Shown: positions 1-8,176 of the stretch, piece after piece | Layout of the letters: each line of letters begins with the position of its first letter | Position numbering within the stretch: the stretch's first letter is position 1 | Assembly: GCA_946186175.1 (NCBI GenBank) | Contig: CAMHMG010000004.1 | Location: 1-29,460, forward strand | Reading direction: 5' to 3' | Length of the DNA: 29,460 bases | Source of the DNA: an uncultured Clostridia bacterium | GTDB taxonomy: Bacteria > Bacillota > Clostridia > Lachnospirales > Lachnospiraceae | Position numbers and translations under genes: made by a program | Notes under the pieces: generated by a model | Seen by the model: the letters and a program-made list of their open reading frames with translations, nothing else | Databases searched by the model: none | What the model was told of the DNA's origin: nothing

Positions 1-2
1 AT

Positions 3-554
3 TTAACAAATGATTTGTTAGAGATTCTTGAAGCATTTGAAAAAATATACACAACAGATGATATAGAGGCATTGCCGGAAGGAGAAAGAGCAGAACTAAT
101 TGACGGAAAGATATATTATATGGCGGCACCAAATACAAGACACCAAAGGCTTGTTGGAGATTTTTATTATAAAATAAGGCAGTATATTGATTCAAAAAAC
201 GGTGACTGCGAGGTTTTTCCTGCCCCATTTGCGGTATATATCAACAAAGATAAGAGTAATTATGTTGAACCGGATATATCTGTGATATGTGACAAGAACA
301 AATTGACCGATAAGGGATGTATGGGTGCCCCGGACTGGGTTATAGAGATTGTGTCGGCATCAAGCAGGACAATGGACTATTATCGGAAACTCTTTAAGTA
401 TACTAATTCCGGAGTTAGAGAATATTGGATCGTTGACCCGGAAAAAGAACGTGTTACAGTATATGATGTGGTAAATCAGGAGATGACAGAGTATTCTTTT
501 GGGGATGAGATATCTGCCGGAATATATGAGGATTTTACAATTAAGGTCGAATGA
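3..554 (+). CDS. Uma2 family (DUF820) nuclease-fold protein, 5' partial
   Basis: The reading frame is open to the left edge of the window, so the true start probably lies outside; the first in-window start candidate is a TTG at 15. At least 179 residues are visible, about the usual length of the family. Family hallmarks are the ERAELIDG segment near the N terminus, the TRHQ motif, the VEPDISVICD strand with its conserved Asp, and WVIEIVSASS, the (D/E)xK-like strand of the PD-(D/E)xK fold, followed by REYWIVDPE. The family is predicted to be restriction-endonuclease-like, but no biological role is established for most members. It stands alone here, followed by a terminator hairpin, and has no obvious partner gene. 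The family assignment is firm; the activity is inference. Confidence 0.85.
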   Translation, partial: LTNDLLEILEAFEKIYTTDDIEALPEGERAELIDGKIYYMAAPNTRHQRLVGDFYYKIRQYIDSKNGDCEVFPAPFAVYINKDKSNYVEPDISVICDKNKLTDKGCMGAPDWVIEIVSASSRTMDYYRKLFKYTNSGVREYWIVDPEKERVTVYDVVNQEMTEYSFGDEISAGIYEDFTIKVE

Positions 555-720
555 GTAATATATAAGGTGCAGAGTGATTCCTGCACCTTATTATATAATT
601 ATCTGATTTCCAAATCTTCAGTTGGTATTCTATTTCGGCATCTTTGTCTTCAGCTTTCTTGAGACGTTGAATATTGACAAATTCTAAAATGATCAAATCT
701 TTGAATTCTTGTTCATTCAT
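541..720 (-). CDS. Small minus-strand ORF with strong RBS, possibly a decayed gene
   Basis: The ATG at 720-718 is preceded on the minus strand by an almost ideal AGGAGG (within 726-734). The ORF runs 59 codons, through the minus-strand copy of the terminator hairpin, and stops at 541-543 inside the end of the Uma2 gene. The first 33 residues are charged and look coding, beginning MNEQEFKDLI and containing RLKKAEDKDAEIEYQ. The rest looks like read-through. In a shifted frame just after the EIEYQ codons, the DNA reads TEDLEIR followed by a stop at 599-601, a plausible natural C terminus. I infer a short gene with an internal deletion or frameshift. From memory, short proteins of this style occur in Lachnospiraceae, but I cannot name a family, and the function is unknown. 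Confidence 0.4.
   Translation of the reverse strand: MNEQEFKDLIILEFVNIQRLKKAEDKDAEIEYQLKIWKSDNYIIRCRNHSAPYILLIRP
563..599 (+). terminator. Intrinsic terminator after the Uma2 gene
   Basis: Perfect 10-bp arms TAAGGTGCAG (563-572) and CTGCACCTTA (581-590) with an 8-nt loop, followed by a T/A-rich tail. It starts 9 bases after the Uma2 stop codon. The downstream side is not a clean U run, so efficiency is uncertain. Confidence 0.7.
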
Positions 721-816
721 GACGCATACCTCCTATCTTTTATCTTTGTATAATAATTATATTTCTTTTTATAATAACTGTAAACATTGAAATAACACAA
801 TTTTTTATGATTTTCT

Positions 817-844
817 TTGATTTTTCACAAAGATATCATATTAT
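817..844 (+). promoter_or_regulatory. Possible sigma-A promoter of the two-component operon
   Basis: TTGATT (817-822), a 16-base spacer and TATTAT (839-844) lie in very AT-rich DNA. The expected transcript start near 851 leaves a leader of about 40 bases before the regulator gene, room for the GGAGGTG site at 879-885. The match is moderate. Confidence 0.4.
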
Positions 845-889
845 GTATAGATTGTTAAAAATGTGATATATAATGTTTGGAGGTGTGAT

Positions 890-1567
890 ATGGCAATCAG
901 TATTTTATTAGCAGATGATGACGACCTGCTAAGAGATCTTGTTAAGGATGTCTTAGAAGAGGAAGGATATATTGTATATGAAGCAGGAGACGGTGATACA
1001 GCAATAGATATATTTTGGGAACATCAGGATATTTCATTGGCGGTTCTTGACATAATGATGCCGGGTAGTGATGGTATGGAGGTGTTGAAGGAAATAAGAA
1101 ATAAATCCGATATGCCAGTTATTATGTTAACTGCATTAGGCGATTCTGCCAGTGAACTTCAAGCATTAAAGAGCGGAGCTAATGATTATGTTAACAAACC
1201 GTTTCACTATGATATATTAGTGGAGAGAATCAAGAATCTTTTGAAGTTAACTAATGCAGATAATCTTGGAACAATCGAATTAGGTTTGTTAAAGGTTAAT
1301 CTGCCGGGTCACAAGGTGTTTGTCAATGATGAAGAGATAGTATTGAATAATAAGGAATACCAGCTCCTTGATCTATTGATACATAATGAGAAGATTGTAT
1401 TGTCGAGAGAGACAATACTTGACAGAATATGGGGATATGATTATGAGGGAGATATCAGAACAATTGATACACATATTAAGATGTTAAGGGCAAAGCTCTC
1501 TGATGCAGGTAACTATATAAGAACTGTTCGCGGTACCGGATATTGTTTTGAAGTAGAAGATGCGTAG
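890..1567 (+). CDS. OmpR/PhoB-family response regulator
   Basis: A 225-residue DNA-binding response regulator, the usual length. The ATG at 890 is chosen over an upstream in-frame non-ATG start because GGAGGTG sits at 879-885. The receiver domain (about 4-118) shows the acidic cluster DDDD at 9-12, the phospho-acceptor Asp54 in LAVLDIMMPG, Thr81 in IMLTALGD and Lys103 in NKPF. The C-terminal winged-helix domain (about 130-225) ends with the typical RTIDTHIKMLRAKL and IRTVRGTGYCFE segments. The histidine kinase gene follows after 124 bases, so the two should form a phosphorelay pair. The signal and target genes cannot be read from the sequence; neither the flanking Uma2 gene nor the ASST gene gives a reliable clue. 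Confidence 0.95.
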   Translation: MAISILLADDDDLLRDLVKDVLEEEGYIVYEAGDGDTAIDIFWEHQDISLAVLDIMMPGSDGMEVLKEIRNKSDMPVIMLTALGDSASELQALKSGANDYVNKPFHYDILVERIKNLLKLTNADNLGTIELGLLKVNLPGHKVFVNDEEIVLNNKEYQLLDLLIHNEKIVLSRETILDRIWGYDYEGDIRTIDTHIKMLRAKLSDAGNYIRTVRGTGYCFEVEDA

Positions 1568-1590
1568 GAAAATGTAAATTCTACGATACG

Positions 1591-1638
1591 ACAGGCATAC
1601 TGGAAGGTGCTTAAGCACTAAGTCTTTCGTGTACCTGT
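1591..1638 (+). other. Structured spacer between regulator and kinase genes
   Basis: Within the 124-base gap, ACAGG (1591-1595) can pair with CCTGT (1634-1638), enclosing a perfect 12-bp palindrome GTGCTTAAGCAC (1607-1618). There is no U run, so it is not a classical terminator. It may tune kinase expression relative to the regulator or mark an RNA processing site; that is inference. Confidence 0.3.
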
Positions 1639-1691
1639 GAAGCATAGCTGAATAGATACTCATAATGTGTTAATGAAAGTCAGGAATATGT

Positions 1692-3164
1692 ATGAAGAAA
1701 TCAATAAAAATGAAATTTACAATAATCGGATCAGGAATGATTGTGGGTTTTATAATAATTAATATAATTTTAACGTATCTTTTTATGATTCCGTTTTCTG
1801 TAAGTATAACGCAAAAACAGCTTAACAAGATCGCAATGCAGATTGAAAAGCATAATATGCATGATGAAGAGGAGTTTCAGGACTATTTAGATCAGATTGA
1901 GGAGGACATGAATACACGGATCACTATAGTTGATAACGAGGGAACAATTCTTTTCACAACATGGAATAAAAAAAATAATAATGTTAAGCTCGATGTGAAT
2001 AATTTAACAGGAAGTCTGTTCTATGATAATAAAAAAATACTTGATGAAGGAAAAGTTGTTTCTACCAGCAGTAAAAGAGATGAAGGACCTAATAACCAGA
2101 TCAGAATAATGATACTCAGACGTATAGGAGATGAGAGATATATATTCATTTCAAGGTCATATCGAAGTCTTCAAAATACCATGCAGTCTGCCATACTTTT
2201 TGAATTGGTATCAGGTTGCATAATCCTTATACTTGGTCTTATATTAGTTCAGAGATGGAGCTATTATTTTGTTACTCCGATTGAGCAGATAACACATGCT
2301 GCAGAGCATATCGCAGATCTTGAGTTTGATAATAAGGTTGATGTAAAGACTGAGGATGAATTGGGACAGCTTGCAAAGGCGATCAACAGAATGTCAGATC
2401 ACTTAGAAGCTAATGTTGACCAGTTACAAAATGATATAGAGAATAGGAAAAAGCTTGTCAGAAATCTTTCTCATGAAATCAAATCACCGATAGCTGTTAT
2501 TATGGGATATGCTGATCGTATGAAAGCGGTAATATCCAAGAATCCGGAAAAAGCAGTGGGATACTGTGAGATAATATCTGACGAGAGTGCAAGAGTTGAC
2601 ACCATTGTCAAGGAGATGCTTGATTTTTCTAAATTAGAACAAGATTATGGAGAGCCATCTAAGGAAAAGATTTATGTAAAAGACCTGTTTGGAGATATAA
2701 GAAAGCGTTTTTATCAGGAGAATCGTGAAAAAGAAATATCATTACCGGATGGTAGCGGTGATAAGCTTAAGATAGTATATGAAGACGATTATAACAGTGA
2801 AGATTTCATATATGCTGATTATGTAATGATGGAACGTGCTATATATAATCTGATAAGAAATGCCGTAACGTATGTTACCGGTAATCCTCCTATAATTAGA
2901 GTAACCGGGGAAAAGAATGGAGACTACTACGAGGTAAGGGTGTTTAATTCGGGAAGTATAATACCGGAAGAGGACAGGAAGTCAATATGGGAGCCTTTTA
3001 GTAAGGTTGACAAGGTCCGAGGCAGAGCAAAGAAGGGATATGGTTTGGGCCTTTCCATAGTAAGGGAGATCATAGAAAAACACAATGGTTATTACAGTGT
3101 TAATAATGTCAATGAAGGTGTGGAGTTTGTGATTGCTATACGGTCCGTAAAGAGTATAGATTAA
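1692..3164 (+). CDS. Membrane sensor histidine kinase
   Basis: A 490-residue sensor kinase partnering the upstream response regulator. Membrane segment 1 spans about residues 9-33, and an extracytoplasmic sensor region of about 130 residues follows. Membrane segment 2 is at about 163-186, then a HAMP linker (the TPIEQITHAAEHIADLEF region). The HisKA dimerisation domain has phospho-acceptor His261 in NLSHEIKSPIAVIMGYADRM. The HATPase_c domain shows an N box (NLIRNAVTYV), the WEPFSKVD segment and a G2 box (GYGLGLSIVREI). The ATG at 1692 has AGGA six bases upstream. The sensor region has no domain I can name, so the stimulus is unknown. The gene ends just before a strong terminator, so the regulator and kinase form one transcription unit. 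Confidence 0.95.
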   Translation: MKKSIKMKFTIIGSGMIVGFIIINIILTYLFMIPFSVSITQKQLNKIAMQIEKHNMHDEEEFQDYLDQIEEDMNTRITIVDNEGTILFTTWNKKNNNVKLDVNNLTGSLFYDNKKILDEGKVVSTSSKRDEGPNNQIRIMILRRIGDERYIFISRSYRSLQNTMQSAILFELVSGCIILILGLILVQRWSYYFVTPIEQITHAAEHIADLEFDNKVDVKTEDELGQLAKAINRMSDHLEANVDQLQNDIENRKKLVRNLSHEIKSPIAVIMGYADRMKAVISKNPEKAVGYCEIISDESARVDTIVKEMLDFSKLEQDYGEPSKEKIYVKDLFGDIRKRFYQENREKEISLPDGSGDKLKIVYEDDYNSEDFIYADYVMMERAIYNLIRNAVTYVTGNPPIIRVTGEKNGDYYEVRVFNSGSIIPEEDRKSIWEPFSKVDKVRGRAKKGYGLGLSIVREIIEKHNGYYSVNNVNEGVEFVIAIRSVKSID

Positions 3165-3220
3165 TTTTTTCAATATATGGCGTTTTTTTAACTTTAGTAT
3201 CACAATATACTGATAATCTG

Positions 3221-3250
3221 ATACCGTTCCGGTCATGGAACGGTATTTTT
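3221..3250 (+). terminator. Intrinsic terminator of the two-component operon
   Basis: Perfect 10-bp arms ATACCGTTCC (3221-3230) and GGAACGGTAT (3237-3246) with a 6-nt loop, followed by TTTTT. It isolates the kinase gene from the sulfotransferase gene. Confidence 0.92.
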
Positions 3251-3312
3251 ACTATGTTTCATATAAAGCTAAGTGTAGTTAATAAATACATTGATCAGAA
3301 GTGGGAAAACAT

Positions 3313-5316
3313 ATGAATTTAAAAAGTATCAAGTACAGATTAGAAAATTTTCAACCGGGTGTGGTAGTCATACCCTACAATAAGTTTGAGACAGATGTAA
3401 TGAGGTATAAAGAGAAATACAGAGGGAGAAGGTACGGTTCTAATATCAGACAGCGGGATGATTATTCTTTTATTTCACGTTGCAGAGATAAGGTTATTGA
3501 AGAATATCTCTATAGTGGGAAATACACTTTCCATAGAATTGGCGTTATCATCAATCCTTTTCGTTTTGCACCAAAATCAGCTGTGCTTTTATTTCATTAC
3601 CCTGATGAAGTACGTGTTGAATTGAGACTAATGAGTGGACAGGGTAATACCATATATACGGATGATATTGCGCTTAAGGATTATCACCGTATTTCCGTAA
3701 CCGGTCTTGAAAATGGGAAAAATGATATAGCACTGTCATTATATGACAAAGACGGGAACTATCTTATAAACAGGTCGATATTTGTTTACATCAATAATGT
3801 TGATGACGTCTCTGCCAATCCAATTGTAAAATCAGAGTTAAAAATGCAAAGCGCTTATAAGAACATATTTGTGACAGGGGGAAACGTTGATCCGTTTATA
3901 ATTAACTCTAACGGATCCTTGTTCCATGTCAATCATCTTGCCGATATGAAGACTGCATATTACGGTGTTTATCCCTTTGCGCCCGGAAGATTTTTGTGGC
4001 CTGTAAGAAGGGTTAACGCTCCGTCATTTTCTAATCCTCATTCGGCGCTTTTTTATGAAATGGACTTCATGGGAAGAATATATAAGACGTATCATTTCAA
4101 AAAAGGAATACATCATTTTGTTCATCTTATGCCTAATGGGAATTTTGTAACATTTAGTAATTCTATGGAAGCATATGGAGGGCAGATAGAAGAAGGACAT
4201 ATGGAGGATATCATTGTTGAGATAGACAGACAGACCGGTCGTACTGTGAAAACAGTCTACCTTAAGGATATATTTGGTACAAAATTTGCAGATATGGTAG
4301 ATTGGGTGCACGGTAATTCCTTAGAGTATGATGAGGAAGAGGATACGATGCTCATATGTATGAGGAATATTCATACTGTAGCGAAGATTGCATGGTCAAG
4401 TGGTGAGCTGATATGGTTCCTGTCTGTTCCTGACATGTGGAAGGATACGGAGATTAAGGATAAGCTGTTAAAACCTGTCGGAGATATCGATTATAGCTTT
4501 CAGGCCCATGCGGCGTATGAGATCAAGGAATTTCGGGGAAGAAAGAACGGACTATCATGTTACCTTGTATATGATAATCACAGACTTAACAGAAGACCGT
4601 TAGACGGATATGAAGAAGACGGACATTCTTATATCAATATATATGCAGTTAATGAACATGAAATGACTGTGCGGCATATTAAGCATCTACAGATCGATAT
4701 GTCTATAGTAAGGTCTAATGCCAGATATGATGCCGGATCAGGACATATATTCAATATGGCAGGCTGTGCGTGGCGTGAGGTTGTCGGATATCGAGGAAAG
4801 ATTGAAGAATACGATTATGAAACAGAGAAATTATATAACAGATGGTACATAAAGGATGACTTCTTCTCGGCATATCCGTTCAAATGGAAAAGTGACGATT
4901 ATAACAAGCCTTTGGGAGAAATCAAGGATGCTGTATATGAATGTGGTGATGCAGATGAATTCATTCCTGTTCCGATAGCGGATATAGATAACATACTTCA
5001 TCTTGACCAAATGCTTGATCAAAAGGCGGCTAATGAGTTTGAGACGGCTGATGAGATGTATTTCAGAAAACCGTTCTTAGAAGAGGGGTATTTGTATTAT
5101 TGTACAGATGATCACAGCATTGATGCGGTTATTCTTAAGGGTGATGAGACTAATTATATTCATGATTATACCGATACATGGCAGGCAGAGGAGAAACATA
5201 AAAGTCAGAAATATCATTGTGTCTTATCCTTAAAGCCCCTTAAGTCCGGACATTATGAAATAATGGTTTTGGTTTCCGGAGAGATTTTATATACAGGTTG
5301 TTATATAGATATATAA
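3313..5316 (+). CDS. Arylsulfate sulfotransferase (ASST family)
   Basis: A 667-residue ASST-family enzyme. The family moves a sulfuryl group from a phenolic sulfate ester to another phenol through a sulfohistidine, without PAPS. The order of segments is an N-terminal stretch, an Ig-like ASST_N region (about 75-165), then the beta-propeller. DWVHGNS carries His333, RNIHTV carries Arg351 and His354, and FQAHAAYEI carries His399. The spacing His333-Arg351 equals that of His356-Arg374 in the E. coli enzyme, so His399 is the likely counterpart of the sulfated His436. An HHxxH motif lies at 267-271. The ATG at 3313 is preferred over the GTG at 3301 because GGGA lies seven to eight bases before it. 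No signal peptide or lipobox is visible, whereas the well-studied E. coli form is periplasmic. It sits 113 bases before the cysD operon. The family is certain; location and substrate are inference. Confidence 0.9.
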   Translation: MNLKSIKYRLENFQPGVVVIPYNKFETDVMRYKEKYRGRRYGSNIRQRDDYSFISRCRDKVIEEYLYSGKYTFHRIGVIINPFRFAPKSAVLLFHYPDEVRVELRLMSGQGNTIYTDDIALKDYHRISVTGLENGKNDIALSLYDKDGNYLINRSIFVYINNVDDVSANPIVKSELKMQSAYKNIFVTGGNVDPFIINSNGSLFHVNHLADMKTAYYGVYPFAPGRFLWPVRRVNAPSFSNPHSALFYEMDFMGRIYKTYHFKKGIHHFVHLMPNGNFVTFSNSMEAYGGQIEEGHMEDIIVEIDRQTGRTVKTVYLKDIFGTKFADMVDWVHGNSLEYDEEEDTMLICMRNIHTVAKIAWSSGELIWFLSVPDMWKDTEIKDKLLKPVGDIDYSFQAHAAYEIKEFRGRKNGLSCYLVYDNHRLNRRPLDGYEEDGHSYINIYAVNEHEMTVRHIKHLQIDMSIVRSNARYDAGSGHIFNMAGCAWREVVGYRGKIEEYDYETEKLYNRWYIKDDFFSAYPFKWKSDDYNKPLGEIKDAVYECGDADEFIPVPIADIDNILHLDQMLDQKAANEFETADEMYFRKPFLEEGYLYYCTDDHSIDAVILKGDETNYIHDYTDTWQAEEKHKSQKYHCVLSLKPLKSGHYEIMVLVSGEILYTGCYIDI

Positions 5317-5327
5317 AATATCATAAA

Positions 5328-5361
5328 TGTCAAAAGTCATAACTGTTATGTACTTCTGACA
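5328..5361 (+). other. Stem-loop in the ASST-cysD gap
   Basis: TGTCAAAAGTCATAA (5328-5342) pairs with TTATGTACTTCTGACA (5346-5361) around a 3-base loop, with one mismatch and one bulged base. No U run follows. It could be a weak terminator separating ASST from the cys operon, or a leader structure. It is too short for a T-box or SAM riboswitch. Confidence 0.45.
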
Positions 5362-5429
5362 ACTACTTTATAGGATGTATGTTTTGTAAATTTATACATG
5401 GATAAAATTTCGAGGAGGCATGAATACTA

Positions 5430-6320
5430 ATGAATCATTTGGAAGTGCTTGAGGCAGAAGCAATATATATTATGCGGGAGGTTGCTGCAGAATGTGAGAA
5501 ACCGGTAATGCTGTATTCAATCGGCAAAGACAGTTCGGTCATGCTGCATATAGCATTAAAGGCGTTCTATCCTGAGAAACCGCCGTTTCCGTTTATGCAC
5601 ATAGACACAACATGGAAGTTTAAAGAAATGATAGAGTTTCGTGACAGGGTGGCAGAAAAATACGGCATAGAGATGCTTGTATATACTAATGAAGATGGTG
5701 TGAGCAAAGGGATTAATCCTTTCGATCACGGTTCCGCTTATACCGATATCATGAAAACGCAGGCGCTAAGGCAGGCTCTTAATAAATATGGATTTACGGC
5801 AGCCTTTGGCGGTGGCAGGCGTGATGAGGAGAAATCGAGGGCTAAGGAAAGGATATTCTCCTTCAGAAACAGTGAACATGGCTGGGATCCTAAGAATCAG
5901 CGTCCGGAATTATGGAAATTATACAATACACGTATTCACAAAGGAGAGAGTATACGTGTATTTCCGTTGTCTAACTGGACCGAGAAGGATATATGGCAAT
6001 ACATAGAAAGAGAGAATATAGAGATAGTCCCGTTATATTATGCAAAGCCACGTCCGGTTGTAGAGAGAGATGGAAATATAATAATGGTGGATGATGACAG
6101 AATGAGACTGATGCCGGGTGAAAAGGTTGAGGAGAAAATGGTCCGCTTCCGCACACTCGGTTGTTATCCGTTGACAGGCGGTGTTCTTTCGCAGGCAGAT
6201 ACAATCTCTGCAATCATAGAGGAAACTCTTTCGGCTGTCACCTCAGAGAGGACCAGCAGGGTAATAGATCACGAGGAAGCCGGAAGTATGGAAAGGCGAA
6301 AGAGAGAGGGGTATTTTTGA
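5430..6320 (+). CDS. cysD: Sulfate adenylyltransferase subunit 2
   Basis: Catalytic subunit of ATP sulfurylase, which adenylates sulfate to APS with CysN. At 296 residues it has the usual length. The N-terminal PP-loop reads MLYSIGKDSSVML, characteristic of the ATP pyrophosphatase fold. FMHIDTTWKFKEMIEFRD and FGGGRRDEEKSRAKER are CysD hallmarks, and the C-terminal RFRTLGCYPLTGG follows. The ATG at 5430 has GAGGAGG at 5412-5418; a closer ATG at 5420 opens only a very short frame. Its stop codon overlaps the start of the cysN-cysC fusion (TGATG), which indicates translational coupling and balanced subunit amounts. It is the first gene of the transport and activation operon. No clear sigma-A promoter could be placed in the 113-base gap upstream. 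Confidence 0.97.
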   Translation: MNHLEVLEAEAIYIMREVAAECEKPVMLYSIGKDSSVMLHIALKAFYPEKPPFPFMHIDTTWKFKEMIEFRDRVAEKYGIEMLVYTNEDGVSKGINPFDHGSAYTDIMKTQALRQALNKYGFTAAFGGGRRDEEKSRAKERIFSFRNSEHGWDPKNQRPELWKLYNTRIHKGESIRVFPLSNWTEKDIWQYIERENIEIVPLYYAKPRPVVERDGNIIMVDDDRMRLMPGEKVEEKMVRFRTLGCYPLTGGVLSQADTISAIIEETLSAVTSERTSRVIDHEEAGSMERRKREGYF

Positions 6321-8155
6321 TGAATTCTTTGCTTAAATTTATTACCTGTGGAAGCGTCGATGATGGCAAATCCACACTAATAGGACATATGCTGTATGAT
6401 GCAAAGCTTATTTTTGCCGACCAGAGAAGAGCGTTAGAGCTTGAAAGTAAGGTCGGAAGCCGTAACGGATTGATAGATTATTCTCTTCTTCTTGATGGTC
6501 TCATGTCGGAGAGAGAGCAGGGAATAACAATAGATGTTGCTTATCGTTTTTTTACTACGGACAACAGAAGTTTTATTGTTGCTGATACACCGGGACACGA
6601 GGAATACACGAGAAATATGGCAGTTGGTGCTTCCTTTGCAGACCTTGCGGTGATATTGGTGGATGCAACCAAAGGAGTTCTTATACAGACTAAAAGACAT
6701 ACCAGGATCTGTGCTCTGATGGGAATAAGACATATAGTTTTTGCGGTCAATAAAATGGATCTGATTTCTTATGACAAGTCCAGATTTAAGGAGATTGAGC
6801 TTCAGATCAAAAAGCTGTGTTTAGATTTTGAATTTGACAGTATATATATAATTCCGGTCTCTGCAACAGAAGGGGATATGCTGACTAAAAGATCTGATAA
6901 TATGACTTGGTTTAAGGGAGATACATTACTATCATATCTGGAAAATGTAGATGTTACAGACGACTTGTTAAAGGATACGGGTTTCTATCTACCGGTGCAG
7001 AGAGTGTGCAGACCGGACAGAACATTTAGAGGTTTTCAAGGTCAGATTGAAGCAGGAATGCTCAATAAAGGCGATGAGGTCAAGGTCCTTCCAAGCGGTG
7101 AGGTCGCACTCGTGTCTGAAATACTTGTCGGAGACAAGAAAGTTAACACTGCTTCAAAGGGTCAGGCAGTCACCATATGTCTTGACAGAGAAGTTGATGT
7201 TTCAAGAGGATGTGTGCTTTATAGAAATGTTATGTTATCTGTTGGAAGCCTTTTTGATGCGTCAATACTATGGATGGATGACGAGAAGCTCGTAGAGGGA
7301 AAGAATTATTACTTAAAACTTGGTACAAAGACGGTTCCTTCTACTGTGATGAAGATAAAATATAAGATAGATGTTAATTCGGGAGAGCATATTCCGGCCG
7401 GCCAGATATACAAAAATGAGATTGCAAGATGTGAGATATCAGTGGGTTCTCCGGTAGTCTTTGATGAGTTCAAGAATAATAGGGAAATCGGTTGTTTTAT
7501 TCTCACAGACCGTGTGACCAATATGACGTCCGCCTGCGGAATAATAAGGCACAAACTAAGACGAGATGATAACATTGTCGCCTATGAGATGGATATAACC
7601 AAGGAAAACAGGAGTGCGCAGAAAGGACAGGAACCATTTACACTATGGTTTACAGGTCTTTCAGGTTCAGGTAAATCAACTATTGCAAATGCTGTTGAGA
7701 AGAGACTGTTTGCGATGAACAAACACACAATGTCATTGGATGGCGACAACATTAGAAGGGGACTAAATAAAAATCTTGGCTTCAAGGAGCAGGACAGAAT
7801 TGAGAATATAAGACGTATTGCAGAGGTATCTAAGCTTATGAATGAGGCAGGACTTATCGTCCTTACCTCGTTTATATCTCCATATGCAGCAGACAGGGAA
7901 AATGCTAGGCTGATCATTGGAGAAGATAATTTTTATGAGATATATATAAGTACATCGTTAGAGGAATGTGAGCGCAGAGATGTCAAGGGTTTATACAAGA
8001 AGGCGAGAAGAGGCGAGATTCCTAATTTTACCGGAATTTCCGGCAAGTACGAAGAGCCTGTTTCTCCGGCACTTACAATTGATACGGAAAAGATAAGTGT
8101 TGATGAGGCAGTTGAAATGATAGTTTCGCTTGTCAAAGAAAAGCTTGGAATATAG
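6320..8155 (+). CDS. cysNC: CysN-CysC fusion: sulfate adenylyltransferase GTPase subunit and APS kinase
   Basis: A bifunctional PAPS synthetase subunit of 611 residues. The CysN part (about 1-425) is an EF-Tu-like GTPase with P-loop GSVDDGKS (11-18), EREQGITIDVAYRFF, DTPGHEEYTRNM and NKMDL. The CysC part (about 430-611) is an APS kinase with P-loop GLSGSGKS (446-453), LDGDNIRRGLNKNLGF and the TSFISPY segment. All motifs expected for activity are present, so the pair with CysD should carry sulfate through APS to PAPS. The same frame is open further upstream inside cysD, but the ATG at 6320 overlapping the cysD stop is chosen because the protein then begins exactly at the CysN start, MNSLLKFITCGSVDDGKS. 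NodQ-like fusions of this kind are well known. No PAPS-consuming reductase follows. Confidence 0.96.
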   Translation: MNSLLKFITCGSVDDGKSTLIGHMLYDAKLIFADQRRALELESKVGSRNGLIDYSLLLDGLMSEREQGITIDVAYRFFTTDNRSFIVADTPGHEEYTRNMAVGASFADLAVILVDATKGVLIQTKRHTRICALMGIRHIVFAVNKMDLISYDKSRFKEIELQIKKLCLDFEFDSIYIIPVSATEGDMLTKRSDNMTWFKGDTLLSYLENVDVTDDLLKDTGFYLPVQRVCRPDRTFRGFQGQIEAGMLNKGDEVKVLPSGEVALVSEILVGDKKVNTASKGQAVTICLDREVDVSRGCVLYRNVMLSVGSLFDASILWMDDEKLVEGKNYYLKLGTKTVPSTVMKIKYKIDVNSGEHIPAGQIYKNEIARCEISVGSPVVFDEFKNNREIGCFILTDRVTNMTSACGIIRHKLRRDDNIVAYEMDITKENRSAQKGQEPFTLWFTGLSGSGKSTIANAVEKRLFAMNKHTMSLDGDNIRRGLNKNLGFKEQDRIENIRRIAEVSKLMNEAGLIVLTSFISPYAADRENARLIIGEDNFYEIYISTSLEECERRDVKGLYKKARRGEIPNFTGISGKYEEPVSPALTIDTEKISVDEAVEMIVSLVKEKLGI

Positions 8156-8176
8156 CAGATCAGGGAGTAGAGAGCA

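Noticed and set aside
869..874. TATAAT just before the response regulator gene as its -10 box
   Set aside because: The transcript would start inside or after the GGAGGTG ribosome binding site at 879-885, and no -35 is present at proper spacing.
5317..5429. T-box, SAM or other sulfur riboswitch ahead of cysD
   Set aside because: The gap is only 113 bases, with a single simple stem, no T-box consensus loop, and no terminator/antiterminator pair.
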